NCBI GenBank assembly: GCA_963573315.1
Contig: OY752147.1
Coordinates: 682,001 to 746,000 of the forward strand
DNA length: 64,000 nucleotides
Direction of reading: 5' to 3'
Origin: Entomortierella parvispora
Taxonomy: Eukaryota; Mortierellomycota; Mortierellomycetes; Mortierellales; Mortierellaceae
Shown piece by piece: positions 10,289 through 25,297 of this stretch (position 1 is its first letter; the number at the start of each line of letters is the position of its first letter). The translations under genes were made by a program, and so were the position numbers. The notes below the pieces were generated by a model that worked only from the letters and a program-made list of their open reading frames with translations, was not told the origin of the DNA and made no database searches.

Positions 10289-12853
10289 ATGGCCATCCCA
10301 AAGAGCAAAAAGAACGTCGGTCTTGGTCAGGCCATCATCAAGGCCCGTTTCAAGGGTCGCAGCAGACCAAGAGATGGCGACGAACGACTCGTATGTGGTT
10401 TTTTTTCATATCCTTTGTGTGATCGAGAGGGCTATTGCCGAGCCTCCATTTGTTAGTCTTTAGGACCGGATCAGAACGCTCACCCTGAATACACTACTAC
10501 TCAATAGCATTCTGCTGAAGTCGATGATGGTGCCAGTTGGACCCGTTTGCAGTCCGTCACACAGGAGGGTGATCTCGAGTCTTTCTTGAGCACAGCAGAG
10601 TTGGCCGGCACAGAGTTCACAGCAGGCAAGTGCTATAGCTTATGTTCTTTTGGCAAATGTGTTTTTCTGGACGCGGTAACATGTAGTGAATATATTGGCG
10701 ACAAGTCATACTAACGTCCATGTCTAATTGCGCTGGGTGCCTAACAGAGAAATTGAACATCAAGGTCATTTCCAATCAATATGAGAATCCCTTCATGCTC
10801 TCAGCCGACAAGGAGGAAGAGACCTTGAAAAAGCACAAGGAGTTCAAGAATGAGCTGACTGTACCCCGTCGTCCTCATTGGGACGAGAACACGACTGGAC
10901 CTGAATTGCAGCGCATGGAGCGTACTTCTTTCTTGGACTGGCGTCGCGGTCTTGCTACCTTGGCCGAACGCGAGAGCTTGTTGCTGACTCCCTTTGAGCG
11001 CAACTTGGAAGTCTGGCGTCAGCTCTGGCGTGTCATTGAGCGTTCGCATTTGATTGTCCAGATCGTGGATGCCAGAAACCCTTTGTTCTTCCGGAGTACC
11101 GACTTGGAGACCTATGTGACCGAAGTGGACCCTCGTAAGAAGAACCTTTTGCTGATCAATAAGGCCGATTACTTGACTGTCAAGCAGCGCAAGCGTTGGG
11201 CTGATTACTTTGATTCCGAGGGTATCCGCTACACTTTCTTCTCTGCCGCTTTGGCCAAAGAGAGACAGGAGAAGGAGCAGGCTGAGAGGGAGCGTTTGGA
11301 GGCTTTGGCCCAGGAGTTGGCCGAGATGAGGGCCGCCAACTCGGATTATACTGAGGACGAAGAGGAGGAAGAGGAAGAAGAGAATGAGCAGACTAAGGAG
11401 GCAGTCAAGGAAGAAAAGACTGCTGAAAAATCTGAGCACAAGCAGTCCTCCACCTCAACGTCAACCGCTACCAAGGACGTCGCCGAGAACATTGCCGAGG
11501 ATTCCGAGGACGAAGAGTCTGAGGAAGAGTCTGAAGAGGAGGACGAGGAGGTCAAGGCCAACAAAACCCATTCTCACTGGAAGTCTGTCAAGGAAACCGA
11601 GAAGGACGATGAGCGTACCCGTATCCGTGACACCAAGGAGCTTTACGAGCTTTTGGTCAAGGAGACTCCAATCATCGATGGTATGGATCAATGGTCCCAA
11701 ACGATTTCGAGTCGATTTTCTTGATTCATATTGCTTTGGTTTCCTAACCTCAACCTTTCTTTCTGCTCTCGTCCATTAGATCCCCGTAACCCCCTGAACG
11801 GAATCATGTCGATTGGTCTTGTCGGATACCCCAACGTCGGAAAGTCTTCGACTATTAACGCTCTCTTGGGAGAGCACGCCGTGTCAGTCTCAGCTACCCC
11901 CGGAAAAACCAAGCATTTCCAGACCATTCATTTGACTCCCAAGATGATTCTTTGCGATTGTCCTGGTCTGGTCTTCCCCTCATTCGCCACAACCCAGGGT
12001 GACATGGTCTGTAACGGTGTCCTGCCCATTGATCAGCTCAGAGAGTTCACTGGATCTGTTGGATTGGTGGCACAGCGTGTCCCCAAGGAGGTTTTGGAGG
12101 CCATTTATGGTATCAAAATCGCTGTGTTGAGCGAGGAGGAAGGTGGTAGTGGAATGCCCACTGCCGAAGAGTTCTTGATCGCCTACGCCGTTGCTCGTGG
12201 TTTCACCAAGGCCGGCCAGGGTAACCCCGATGAGTCCCGTGCCGCCCGTTACATCTTGAAGGACTATGTCAATGTAAGGATAAATGCCGTGCATTGATTT
12301 TCGTGCCAAGACAGCAGGTTAAGTGTAATTGACATGTAATTAACGAGTATGATTTTCTGTGCTGTAGGGTAAACTGTTGTACTGTGCGCCTCCACCATCT
12401 GAAGACGCTCTCGAGTTCAACAAGGAGCACAACCAGTTGGATCGCTTCACTAAGCGCAAGTCCGCGCCCACTCACCGTCTGCCAGCCTCTGCTTCGACTT
12501 TTATTGACATGAACGCTATTACTCCCTTGACCCATACTGGATCCGGCACAGGAAAGACTGCTGCAGTTGATTCGTCTTTCTTCAGACCCCAGCGCAACTT
12601 GAGCTACTTGCCTAAGGTGACAGGCAAGATGGCAATTGATATCTCGGAGGGTATGCAGCGTGTTCAGATGTTCCCTCACCAGCAGCGGACAGATAACCAA
12701 GGTGGATACGTGAGCCGAAGGATGAGAATGCAGGGCGTCAGGGATGGATTGTTGGATATGGGAGTTGAGAATGTTGCTGGAGCCCTTGGCAACAAGAAGC
12801 ACAAGAAGGGAAAGAAGAACATTAAGCAGCGCAGTGGTGGTGGACTTTTTTAA
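10289..12853 (+). CDS. LSG1: Large-subunit GTPase LSG1 (60S biogenesis)
   Basis: Cytoplasmic circularly permuted GTPase that releases Nmd3 from the pre-60S ribosomal subunit. Exons 10289-10390, 10508-10625, 10748-11680, 11780-12273 and 12368-12853 give 710 residues. Motifs come in permuted order: G4 NKAD near 210, G1 GYPNVGKSS near 400, G3 DCPGLVFP near 444. Between G4 and G1 is a long Glu/Lys/Ser-rich acidic insertion (11350-11600), a usual position for low complexity in this family. The N-terminus MAIPKSKKNVGLG and the Lys-rich C-terminus fit the family. Intron 2 (10626-10747) uses a GC donor (G|GCAAGT); only this splice keeps the frame and yields the conserved EFTAEKL. Confidence 0.96.
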
Positions 12854-13163
12854 GAGTCGTTCACTCCTTGTGTTTTTCTCTCTGAAAAAAAATATCCGAT
12901 TACCATTTTTTGCGTCTTTTCTTTCTTTCTTTTCCTTTTCATCTTTGTAATTTTATTGCATCGGCATCGCTACCAACCTCCCCCTTTTTCTCCTTCTCTA
13001 CACATTTTTAGTCCATTGCACTCATTGTAAAAAATAAAATTCTGTTGTGTGGCTTAGCTCTCTTTTTTTTTTTTTTTTTTTTTTTTGGTTCCTTGACTAG
13101 TTGAAGAAGACTCCACAATGGCAATACTCTTTCAGCCTCATTCTTTTCTTCATTCATAACAAC
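12854..13163. other. Short intergenic between LSG1 and PRMT3
   Basis: 310 bp, T-rich, including a run of about 24 T (13063-13086). It must contain the LSG1 3' end and the PRMT3 promoter. No gene seen. Confidence 0.5.
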
Positions 13164-15356
<2,193 letters not shown>

Positions 15357-16347
15357 GAATAGAGGTCAAACTACACATTTCATTTTCTACCACCTCCGCA
15401 TCATACTCTCATATATACATACACTTTACACACTTCAACCCAGTGAATGTTCCCTTCAGCTTGGTGGAGACCTGATGACCTTTGTCTTCTTGACCAACCA
15501 TTACTTCAAGAGATCCATGTTGTCACTGTTGACAAACATTGCTCGGTTCTTCACACCAGGACACCAGGAATATTGAAAAGAGTTGACATTCATTTTTCAA
15601 GCTTTATTGCGCAATGATCGCGTGTTTGCTTCTCAGTTTGTGATAGCTCAATGGAACGGGTTCGATACGTCTCTGCATTAAAGTCATGAAGAGAAGAAAG
15701 GGATGGCATCCATTTAAAGGTGCATGGATAGTACGGGGCCATGGGTGGGTTCCATCTCGAAGAGAACAGTAGCACCGTACCGTTTCCCGGTAAGCGATGG
15801 AAAGGAGAAATCAACAGTCAACGACAAATCCAACCCATCAAAATAGCTAAAAGTGACAGGTATGTAGCCGAGGATATGATGGAGTTCATCCTCAGAGGGA
15901 GAGAGTTTCGCGCCAGAGATCCAGAATAGTACCGATTACCGTCGTTGATAGTGGGGAGGAGACGAGACGAGATCTTTTGTTGCCTCCATCCTGGATACCA
16001 TCCTGGATACCATCCTGGATCCCAGATCAACAGATCCATGCAGGGAAGAAAGTGTACGCCCCCTCCTCTTGTGCTCCTGACCACTCTCAAGAATATGAAG
16101 ACTGAGCACGCGAGAAGGATCGGTCATTAAAAGGGGTCATTAAAAGGAGAGATGGACCAAACCCTCCTTCCAGTTTGCAGGATCTGTCAGGTAGACGGGG
16201 GGGACTGACAGCAGACATTATGTACCCCATGCGAACAAAAAAAAAGAAAGAAGAAAGAACGAGCCATGGTAGGATGCAACAGTACCATCTGATTATCGAG
16301 ATTTTTTTTTTTTTTTTTTTTTTTTGGAATGATGACTTGCTCCCCAT
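15357..16347. other. Convergent intergenic with short tandem repeats
   Basis: Lies between the convergent PRMT3 and epsin genes. It contains three tandem copies of a 12-bp unit (CCATCCTGGATA, 15986-16021) and a 13-bp duplication (TCATTAAAAGG, about 16125-16147). No coding region is convincing. Both 3' UTRs must lie here. Confidence 0.5.
15986..16021. repeat. 12-bp tandem repeat, 3 copies
   Basis: The unit CCATCCTGGATA is repeated three times with at most one change in the last copy. Minisatellite-like, intergenic. Confidence 0.8.
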
Positions 16348-19269
16348 CTAAAATAAAGTGTTGCCGCTGTAGGCACCTCCATTGTTTTGATGGTGCTGCT
16401 GTGTGCTGAAAGAGTTCATGCCTCCAAAGCCTGTAGCTTGGGAGGACAGGAATCCGCCCGACGGTGATGAAGCGGCTCCACCTGCAGCTGCTAATTGGAA
16501 GGGGTTGTTGCTCGTTGTGTTGCTTCGGCCTAAGAATCCATTATTATCTGACGACGCAGACGGTCCACCAATATCGATCAACGAGCCGCTATTATTTCCA
16601 GCCAAACTTTGGAAGGGGTTGGCGGCGCTTCCTGTGGGATTCGGCTTGACATTACCGCGATCGCCTAATCCGAACCCATGGTACCTATAGTTTGTTTTCA
16701 ATGCACGTTAGGGTCGGACGTACACTACTTGAATTTCCACGACCGGGCATAAAAAAAACTTACGTCGGGATTCGGAGCTGTCCAGTGTTACCGAAAGTAT
16801 CCATTCCATCGTCACGGTTGTTGAGCGCCATGGCGAGATGTGCGTACTTTTCATCATTGGGGTTAGGTACCTTTGTCGCAGCAGCCTAGTCAACGAAAAA
16901 AGGGTTGAATGAATGAGTACTCGACGATCTCAAGTGAATCCATGATCATGAACCTACAGGTTGGCTTGTCGTGGGTGCACTTGGTGTCATGGCGTTCTGT
17001 AAGAATGCGAGTTCGCCAAGAGGGTTGTTGCTGTTGTTGTTGCTTGAGCTACTAGTGTTCATGCCGTTCATTCCGGTCATGGCGGGTTTTTGGGCAAAGG
17101 CACTGAAAGGGTTATTCGAGCCTATGGCAGGAGCACCCGTCATCTGCGGCATCATCTGCTGCTGATAAGGGTTATTCATGTTCATAAAGGCTAGCTGTTG
17201 CTGTTGCTGAGCTTGCTGCTGGGCTAACTGTTGCTGCATCAGTAATTGCTGTTGAGCCTGTTGCTGGGCCAATTGCTGTTGTTGGAACTGAAGGTATGGG
17301 TTGTTGAAGCCGGTTTGTTGTTGTTGAAGGTAGGCCGCGTTATTATTGCCATAATCGTTAATGGGCGAAAATGCATCAAAGTTGGCATTATTATTGTTGT
17401 TGCTGTTGTTACCAGATCCTCCAAAGTCGTTCGCAAAAAAATCAGTATTGTTTTGTTGTTGCTCATAAAGATTGACGGGCCTATACAAAATCAAAAAGTA
17501 TTATTAGCACGAGGAGGGAGGTTCTTCTAGATTCAACCACAGTACAGACGAAGCAGCTTAATACATACTTGGAGTCGACCTCCCAATCCTCTGTCATCGA
17601 CAACTCATTGTATTTTTCAACAGTCTTCATGCGATCCTGCTCTTCCTTCCTGCTCAGCTCGAGGGCTTTTTGGAGATCGTCTTCCTCGCTAAGTTAAGTC
17701 ATTTTCATTTCCCAGCATACCGTGGTAAGGACGACAGGACTCTTTTTCACGGCGCATCTTGTGCACGCTTTTTGGCGTTCATGGTAACACAATCTGGACT
17801 GTATGACATACCTGTTGCGTCTGCTCTCGTTCTGTGCCATCCGTCTACTCTCTTCCAAAGCTCTTTGGAGGTCGCGGTCATCGTCACCAGCACCAGGCCC
17901 TTCGTACATTGGCGTATGACTTTCATGATGGTCTCCACGACCACCCATACGGTCTCTCATGGCATTGCGTGACCTGCGTTCCTCCTTCAATCGGGACTCA
18001 TCTGACAACAGGGCAGTGATATCCTTCGCCTTTTGACGGACTATGATTCCAGGGAGCACCGAGGACAAAATTATCAGTCCGACTTTCTTTTCCGGGTGTT
18101 CAACATACGAACAGGTCTGCATGCCAGATAGCCTACCGTTTGATCCTTGATCCTTGCCCTCTTCATCAATATACTGGAACTCTTTCAACGTTTTTACAAT
18201 GTACAGGTTCTCACGGGCGTACTTGACTACACTCTCAGAGCCTAAAGGATAAGAAGACGTGAAGTGTGTATTTAGTAAAGAGATGATAGGTTGTGACTGA
18301 TCCCGTGTTGTCCCCTCCAAAAACTATCCGCGAATCGATTTTTGTGCTTTCCACATACCAACATGGAGCAGATAATCCAACACTGTCAAAGCCTAAGTCA
18401 AAGAAACAAGAAAAGTTATTGTGGTCAATACAGTGAGGTCAAGTTTAGGTAGATACCGTTTTAACGCCCAATCTTTTTTTTTCTTTCTTGCTCTTCCGTT
18501 TCTCGTGTCCGTCGAGTTGCGCAAAGCCGCATCATCTTCCAGAACGTGAGCACACAAGGGTCGAAAGGGCACCACACATATACACACGCACATTCAAAAA
18601 AAAAAAACAAACAAAATACTCGCGCTGCTTCTCTCTGTGGCTATTGCCAAGCCCCGAGCCAAGTTTTTTCCAGCATAGATAGAGAGATTCAAGTGGCAGA
18701 ACAAAAAATATATACATATAAAACGACAGGGTGCTGGTGGTGTGTGTGTTGGAATCGAGCTGATATAGCTGAGAATTGTTCCGTCGAAGCCTGTCTTACC
18801 TTGAAGACATGTCGCCAGTTTTTGCCCTTGTCATTCATTCGCTTGTCTAGAATCTCCATAATCTCGAGAAACTCTTGTCTAGCGTGAGAGAGTAAGCAAA
18901 AGTGTCGTCGTTTAGAAAACAATACGTAAGGAGGGGTCGCACGGGCTTTCTGCTCTCTTTTTTCCTTTCGTCTTACTGATTGTGGGTCGCTCGAGCAAGC
19001 TCATTCATTTGTGTTCCGCTGGGTCCCCATGGGTCATTGGAGGTCGCCTCCCTGACCTTGGCCTGCATATCTGTGTAGCCCTTGGAGAAGTTTTTGCTAC
19101 GGGGTAGAACGGAGATAGAGCAAACAACGGACGGTGAGTTTTTTTTTTGTTCTGCAGAGGGAGTGCACTCTCTATGCCTAGAGAGAGAGAGAGGAGAGAG
19201 AGCGTTGGCGTGTGCTTACAGTGAGCGGATGGTGCTCTTTGCAGCATATTTGGGAGTGGCACTAGCCAT
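16348..19269 (-). CDS. Epsin (ENTH domain, two UIMs, NPF motifs)
   Basis: Endocytic adaptor: the ENTH domain binds PtdIns(4,5)P2 and bends membrane, the UIMs bind ubiquitinated cargo, the NPF motifs bind EH proteins. Ten exons (19220-19269, 18977-19096, 18800-18878, 18359-18392, 18137-18241, 17812-18040, 17569-17688, 16958-17480, 16764-16885, 16348-16684) give 572 residues with consistent phases. Seen: ENTH at the N-terminus (NDPWGPSG, LTVLDYLLH, GKDQGSNVRQKA); two UIMs (DRDLQRALEESRR, DDLQKALELSRKE); a Gln/Asn-rich middle encoded by (CAA/CAG)n around 17200-17330; three or more NPF. Intron 3 (18393-18799) is 407 nt, long for this genome. Orthologous to yeast Ent1/Ent2; which paralogue cannot be said. 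Confidence 0.95.
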
Positions 19270-20027
19270 GGCTAGTTATGGATTGTAGTGAGTGAGTGGG
19301 TTGGTGGGTGGGTGTTTGAAAGAGAGAAAGAAGAAGAAGAAGGCGCGAGTGAGGAAGTAAAGAACAAGTGAGGGCTGACTGGAGGGACAAAAGAGACAGC
19401 AGAGAAAGCAGAAGGTGGGCTGAAGAAGAAAAGAACAGAAGAGCAGTCTTTGGTTGTGTGCAAAAGAGTGCGTCTGTGTGTGCAAGGTAGCGAGCAACGA
19501 GAGAAGAACAGGTGGGGAGTGATGAAGGGAACGAAAAGAGAGAAGGAGAAAGAGAAGAAGAGGAAACAAAGGGCAACGGACAAACAACAACACCTCGCAA
19601 GGGCGCCGTCAAGTCGACCCCGTCCGTCCTGACGACCGACATGACCTCATTGTCGCTGTCCTTGCGGAACCTTCTTTTTTCTGCGTTTGTATTGCACGCA
19701 CTGCTGCATGCGGGGAGGAACAAGACGCGCGTCACATGACCCTCCGGGTTGGTGGCGCACTTTCGCCCTTTTGACGGCGCGCTCTCCTTTCTGTCTCTTT
19801 CCTCTGTTCTCACAGTCTTGTCACAAAAGACATAATTCATTCTTAGACTGACTCATCTCGCCATCTCTTCTTCTCCTTTTCTCTTTCTTTCTCTCTTTCT
19901 TTCTTCTTCAGCTCATTCGTCCCTGCTTTCTCTGCCTTGGCCCCTCTACCCTCCAACCTCTAACGTCCTCTTCTTCCAGCCGTCCCGCTGTCTTTTTTAC
20001 TTTTTTACTTTTTTAATTGTTTACTTC
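19270..20027. promoter_or_regulatory. Divergent region epsin / D-amino-acid oxidase
   Basis: 758 bp between two divergent start codons. Strongly pyrimidine-rich on the + strand toward the oxidase start (19855-20010) and purine-rich toward epsin (19320-19570), typical of fungal promoters. No coding exon seen; the apparent ORFs are Ser/Leu low complexity. Confidence 0.5.
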
Positions 20028-21752
20028 ATGACTCCATCAAAGTACCGTGTGAACATTCTCGGCGCTGGAGTCTCTGGCCTCACCACCGCCCTGGTGCTTC
20101 TCCAGAGTGACCACTATTCCGTGCAGATCATCGCCACGCACCTGCCCTCTGAACTGGCTCTCGATTACACGTCGCCCTGGTACTGTAGCGACTCCTAGGA
20201 CCCTGTCGAGCCCGCTGCTCTTGAACTTTTAGCCCCGACATCTAACAAACCTTTCTCGGGTCGTGTGACACTCTTTTTCTTTTGTACCTCACCAGGGCGG
20301 GAGCCCACTGGCGATCCTATGCCGATATCGATGATCTGGACCAACAAGGTGATCATTGTCACCGACTTTAGTATGGCAATATATGATGCAAATCCGAATC
20401 TAACGTCTTTCTTTCTACGCCCATCCTTCTAATGATACCATAGCCTTGGACGCTGCCACATTCAAGCACCTGACTCATTTGGCAAAACATGAGCCAAATG
20501 CTGGCGTCATGTTCCTGTACGGCCACGATTATTGGGATGTAAAACCAAAGAACTTTGTGGACCCTTGGTTCAAGACCTTGGTAGAGGATGTAGGTCTAGG
20601 CCATCTTGGAGTCCTGATCATGCTCATCTGAAGGATTCTACAGCCTACATTCAGAGTCGTGAATTTCACTGGATAACCCTAACGTGCTATAATACATTTT
20701 CTTTTGCTTGGAATCCTAAAGTATCACTACATCCCAGCGGCCGATCTTCCTCCGGGAGTCGAGTTTGGGATCCGCTACCGCACTGGTACTACCTCGGATG
20801 ATTTCTTTTTTATGCGGCAAACAAGGCACTATTGTTAATGCGTGCGCTGATTCTTTCACTTCTTCTTTCTCTTCTTCCTCTTCTTCTTCTTCGTCGTCAT
20901 CCATAGTGTCGGTAAACGCGCCCAAGTATCTTCTCTACCTCCAAGAAAAGGTCCTTGCCCTTGGCGCCACTATTCAGCATGGAACAGTTTCGAGTCTCAA
21001 GGACCTTGCTCTATTCCCTCACGGCTCCTCCAAGGCTGATGTGATTGTCAATTGTTCTGGTCTTGGTAGCCGTATTCTCGGCGGCGTCCTCGACCACCAA
21101 ATGTTCCCAACACGTGGTCAGATCGTGATTGTCAAGGTCGAAGACGCCCTGTGGCCCAAGGCAAAGCAATTTACTTGTGAGCGCTATGCAGAGGGAAGTG
21201 CTATGGGCAAAGGAACAATTACCTACGTGATCCCAAGAGTGGTTCCAGGTCAAGAATCAACCAACGGTGAGATCGTCCTGGGTGGCACTATGCAACATTG
21301 GGATTGGTAAGTGAGCCATTTACGCGATGCTGACTACACGGGTAATTGGGTCATTCCAAAATGCTAATCAAGTGAGTAACCATGATCGTTCGATGATTGT
21401 CAATAGGGGCAACGACAAGGAGACAACCTCCGAAGAGACAACCAATGCGATTTTGAAGCGGGTCAGAGAGACGAAACCTGATTTATTCACTACGGCCAAG
21501 GTGTTAAAGAGTTGCGCTGGACTCCGACCGAACCGCAGAGGCGGCGTTTGTGTATCTGCAGCGGTGGAGCAACTTGACTGGAACGAGGGTTGGGAGAAGC
21601 CTGTTGTGGTCGTAGCTCACAACTATGGGCACGCAGGATTTGGATACCAGGCTTCTGTTGGTTGTGCCAACAAGGTGGTAGTGGAGATTGAAAAGTCGCT
21701 GCAGCATCTGGACCGAGTGCGTGCAGCCTCAAGAACGATGTCCAAGCTGTAG
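20028..21752 (+). CDS. D-amino-acid oxidase, peroxisomal
   Basis: FAD enzyme that deaminates D-amino acids to 2-oxo acids with production of H2O2. Exons 20028-20179, 20296-20348, 20444-20589, 20722-20785, 20907-21306 and 21407-21752 give 386 residues, close to the usual 340-390. Seen: FAD-binding GAGVSG near 12; SPWAGAHWRS across intron 1; NAPKYLLYL after intron 4; NCSGLGSR; the C-terminal HNYGHAGFGYQASVG; and a C-terminal SKL, the PTS1 peroxisome signal. Start ATG at 20028 is the only one that keeps the N-terminal FAD motif at the right distance. D-aspartate oxidase is a close relative and cannot be excluded. Confidence 0.94.
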
Positions 21753-22188
21753 TATCAGATTCATATTCAGACAAAGAAAATAAAGGAGAAGAAGAGTCGA
21801 ATCGAATTGAAGACCAGCAGCAATAACCAAGAACTACAGCAGAAGCGGCGGAGAGCTGCAAGGGACGGGCGACTCCGTTTCTGTTGGAGAGAACAGGGAG
21901 GCGTGCGTGCGTGGTGCGTGCGGTGTCATCGCTTTTCGTGCAATTTGGGCGTGCTCATTGTCCTTGCGCGCGCTCTGTTCTCTCTTTCGTTCTTTTGTTC
22001 ATTCATTCATTCCCTTCTTTTCTTGTCCCTTCCTACTGTCAACTCACACTCCCATTCTTCCACATCAGCAACTGCTTCAATTCCTCCCTTCCCCATCAGC
22101 TCCTACATTGCGGCACCAATTCAACTCATTACTTCACTCTAAAAACAGTAACATTCACAGAGACAAATCAGCACAGAAAAAACTCACC
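21753..22188. promoter_or_regulatory. Intergenic, promoter of GH95 gene
   Basis: 436 bp. The GH95 frame happens to stay open upstream to 21907, but the codons there are Ser/Leu/Phe low complexity. An AATAAAG at about 21778-21784 may serve 3' end formation of the oxidase mRNA. Confidence 0.5.
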
Positions 22189-25100
22189 ATGGCACTCCCC
22201 ACGCCAAGACCAAAGGCACACCGCAAAAAAAATGCCATCGTCTTGGCCCTTGCGGCCGCGATTTTGCTTATCGTAGGTCAGAGCCTTGTGGGCCAGGCCG
22301 AAGCGCAGCGACGACTACCACTCGACCAGGCCCAAGAGGTAGTAACTTTGACAGATCTGGAGGGCGACCTCTTGTTTTATTCTCCGGATCAGCAACAGAT
22401 ACCTTTGGGTCGCCAGCAACCGCCGTCATCACGCAAGCAACTCTGGCAGGAGCAGCTGAAGCAGGAGTGTGAGCGATACCTTTCCACTCCTCCAGTCTTC
22501 AACAACGGGCCGAAGGGGATCACATGGACAGCTTCTGCCGTGCCTGCAGAGCCACGATTGGTCGGACTATCTGAGCCACCTGTCAATGGCACCCTTCGAC
22601 TCTGGTACCGCACTCCTGCAAGGTCCCTTGAGCGCGAGGGTGTGATGATCGGCAACGGGCGCACTCAGGCACTCATTGGCGGATCCATCAACGTGGAACG
22701 CTTGGTTCTGTCAGAAGAATCATGCTGGTCAGGCGGACCTGGAGAGGCCAGAAACAATAACCAAGGGGATGACCAACTCAATGACGACTATCGAGGCGGG
22801 AATGTGCCTCCAGAAGAATCCTCGGACCGACAACAGGCCCTGCAGGACCTTAGGGATGTCCTGAAAGAAAAGCGAAGAATTGGACCCATGGATCCGATTG
22901 CCAAGAAACTGCGAGGCGATGAACGTCATTTCGGACAACAGGAAGCCTTTGGCGAAATTATTGTGGAGGAACTTCGTCCGTTTGAGAAGGTCGAGCAGTA
23001 TCGACGGGAACTGGATCTGGAGACGGGTGTCCTTAAGGTCCAGTTCACATCGGGCGAGATTCTGTACACAAGGTATGTACCACACATGACTTTGAGTTTC
23101 TGTCACTCCATTATGCACATATGGGTTAACGATACTCGACTGACGCGATTTTCGGGTTATTATGAGTTAGGGAGCATTTTTGCAGCTACCCAGAGTCTGT
23201 GTGCATGATGCGAATCCAAGGTTCGGTACCAAAGTCGGTCAATATCAAGGTGTCGCTCAGGACAGACCATCCTGGAATGGAGTTTACCAATGTCCACAAC
23301 AGACTCGGGATCCGGGGCCAGCTCCAATCCAACAACTTGACACTGGAAGGTATGGTCGCTGTCAAGACCGAGGGTGCCACAGGAGTTTCAATATCCAACA
23401 ATCGACAGGTTGTAGCCATGAGTTTTGATAGTGTGACCCTTTACTACTCGCTGGGCACTGGGTGGACAGCTAATGCCTATCCAACATTTGAGGATAAGGA
23501 CCCGCACGAGCGTCTTGTTTCAGCACTCGATAAGGCTGTCGGAGCTTGGTACAACGACCAGTACCTGAAGCATCTGAAAGATTACCAGGATCTCTTTCAA
23601 TCCTTCCAATTGAGCTTTGGAGAGCCAGTTGAGAACAAGCTCCCTACTAACGAATTAATCGACGCCATTCGACGTGGAAAAGCCGGAGATGAAGAGAGGT
23701 ACATGGAATTGCTCCTTTTCCAGTACAGTCGATACCTACTGATTGCTTCCTCTCGGCCAGGATCCTTGCCAATCAGTGGCCGAACCATTTGGAACGCAGA
23801 TGTTGATTTGACGGACGATTTACCAAGGTGAGAGATTTACCAGAAAGCAATGTTTCTAGAGGAGAGGAGTATTGTATCTGGACCTAATGATTGCATTCCT
23901 GCAGGGGAGGATATAACCTGGACATTGAGCTTCAAATGAACTATTGGCTAGCAGAAAGTACAGGACTGGGGGAGACCGTCACTCCTTTGATTGACTATAT
24001 GGAACAACTCCTCGTCCCTCGCGGCCAAGAGACAGCACTTTTACATCATGGTGCCCGTGGTTGGACCAGCCATGCTTTTTCCAATATTTGGGCACACACC
24101 GGACCTACCGCTCAGGCGAATGCATTTTATTTTCCAGCATCTGCTGCATGGCTTTGCCAACACGCTTGGGACAGATACCTCTATGGTCAGGACTATTACT
24201 TCTTGAGGGATCACGCTTACAAACTTATGAAGGGCGCATCTCAGTTCTGGCTGGATACGTTGGTAAAGAGTAATGACAGCGGACCCCTTGTCAGCTCTCC
24301 ATCTTACTCACCTGAACATGGACCCTACACTGAAGGATCGGCCTTGGACCAACAGTTGATCTGGCAGTTGTTCAACAACACCTTGGAAGCCATTGCAGTT
24401 GTCGGAGAGAAGGACAAGCTCTTTGTTCAAAACTTGACCATGGCCCTCCAAGATCTGTCCCCAGGTCTCAAGATTGGAAATTGGAATCAGCTGCAAGAAT
24501 GGAGCCTGGATTTGGATGATCCCAATGAGCAACATTGGCACTTGGCCCCCTTCTGGGCCGTGTACCCTGGACACCAGGTCTTTGGATACGAGTCATCCGG
24601 TACCGATACGACTGTGATTGCGACAGAAAACGAGCTTCTAGACGCCGCCAAGGAACATTTGCGTCATCGTGGGTCCGGACAAGTGGGGGAAACGAACTTT
24701 GGTTGGGCGAAAACCTGGCGTGCTGCTCTGTGGGCCAGACTTGGAGAAGGTCGGGCGGCCTATGAGATGCTGTCTTTGTTCCGTAGGGCGAATCTGGTAA
24801 CGAAGGAGCACGCAAACTTGATCAACTTCAAGGAGCTCTCCGGTCAGCTAGGCTACGGAGCAGCCATGGTGGAGATGTTGATTCAAAATCGTGTTCCAGG
24901 ACAAATTGACGTTTTACCTTGCACCACATACCCGGTTTCGTCATTCTCATCTGTGGAGAAAGGGCTTCCTGAAGCTTGGCTCGCCAAAGGAGAACTCCAA
25001 GGGTTCCGTACACGAGATGGCCTCCTTGTTTCTGTTGCTTGGGAGCAAGCCGCTGTGAGATCGATGGAAATTTTGGCGAATTTGAAGGCGGTCCCAAACC

Positions 25101-25297
25101 TGAGAGTTCGGATCCGTTCATTAGGAGGAAATGAGGGCGAAGAAGAGGAGACTGGACCAAAAACAACGCCGACGGATAAGGTCCATGTAACACTCAAAGG
25201 AAACGGCAAGGTGGTGTTGTTTAGTCGGGAACGCGACACGGTGGTGCTTCCGAGCCTGTCCAAGGGCCAGACGTACTTGATCCAGATCGAGCCTTGA
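22189..25297 (+). CDS. Glycoside hydrolase family 95-like protein, secreted or membrane anchored
   Basis: GH95 enzymes are inverting alpha-L-fucosidases (some galactosidases). Exons 22189-23072, 23171-23827 and 23905-25297 give 977 residues. The intron 1 acceptor at 23170 restores the family string YTREHFCSYPES; a nearer-looking CAG at 23185 would delete it. Seen: hydrophobic segment at 14-36 (signal or anchor); N-terminal beta domain (LWYRTPA, IGNGR, SEESCWSGGP); (alpha/alpha)6 barrel (ELQMNYW near 523-529, SPSYSPEHG near 646-653, NFGWAKTWR). The likely general acid Glu of SPE is kept (about residue 651), but the Asn-x-Asn pair that precedes LQMNYW in characterised members reads Asp-Ile-Glu (about 520-522). 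Substrate and even activity are therefore open. Confidence 0.85.

Noticed and set aside
15635-15670. A-box-like TAGCTCAATGG and B-box-like GGTTCGATAC in the PRMT3/epsin intergenic region
   Set aside because: The two boxes are only about 10 nt apart, too close for a tRNA, and no cloverleaf can be drawn.
17190-17340. CAG/CAA-rich tract as a separate microsatellite
   Set aside because: It is the Gln/Asn-rich coding region of epsin, with mixed CAA and CAG codons in frame.
21907-22188. In-frame upstream extension of the GH95 ORF
   Set aside because: The codons give a Ser/Leu/Phe low-complexity string unlike the family, and CACCATGG at 22185-22192 is a better start followed by a proper hydrophobic segment.
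23171-23185. CAG at 23183-23185 as the acceptor of GH95 intron 1
   Set aside because: Using it removes the conserved YTRE..F segment; the TTAG at 23167-23170 keeps it with the same phase.
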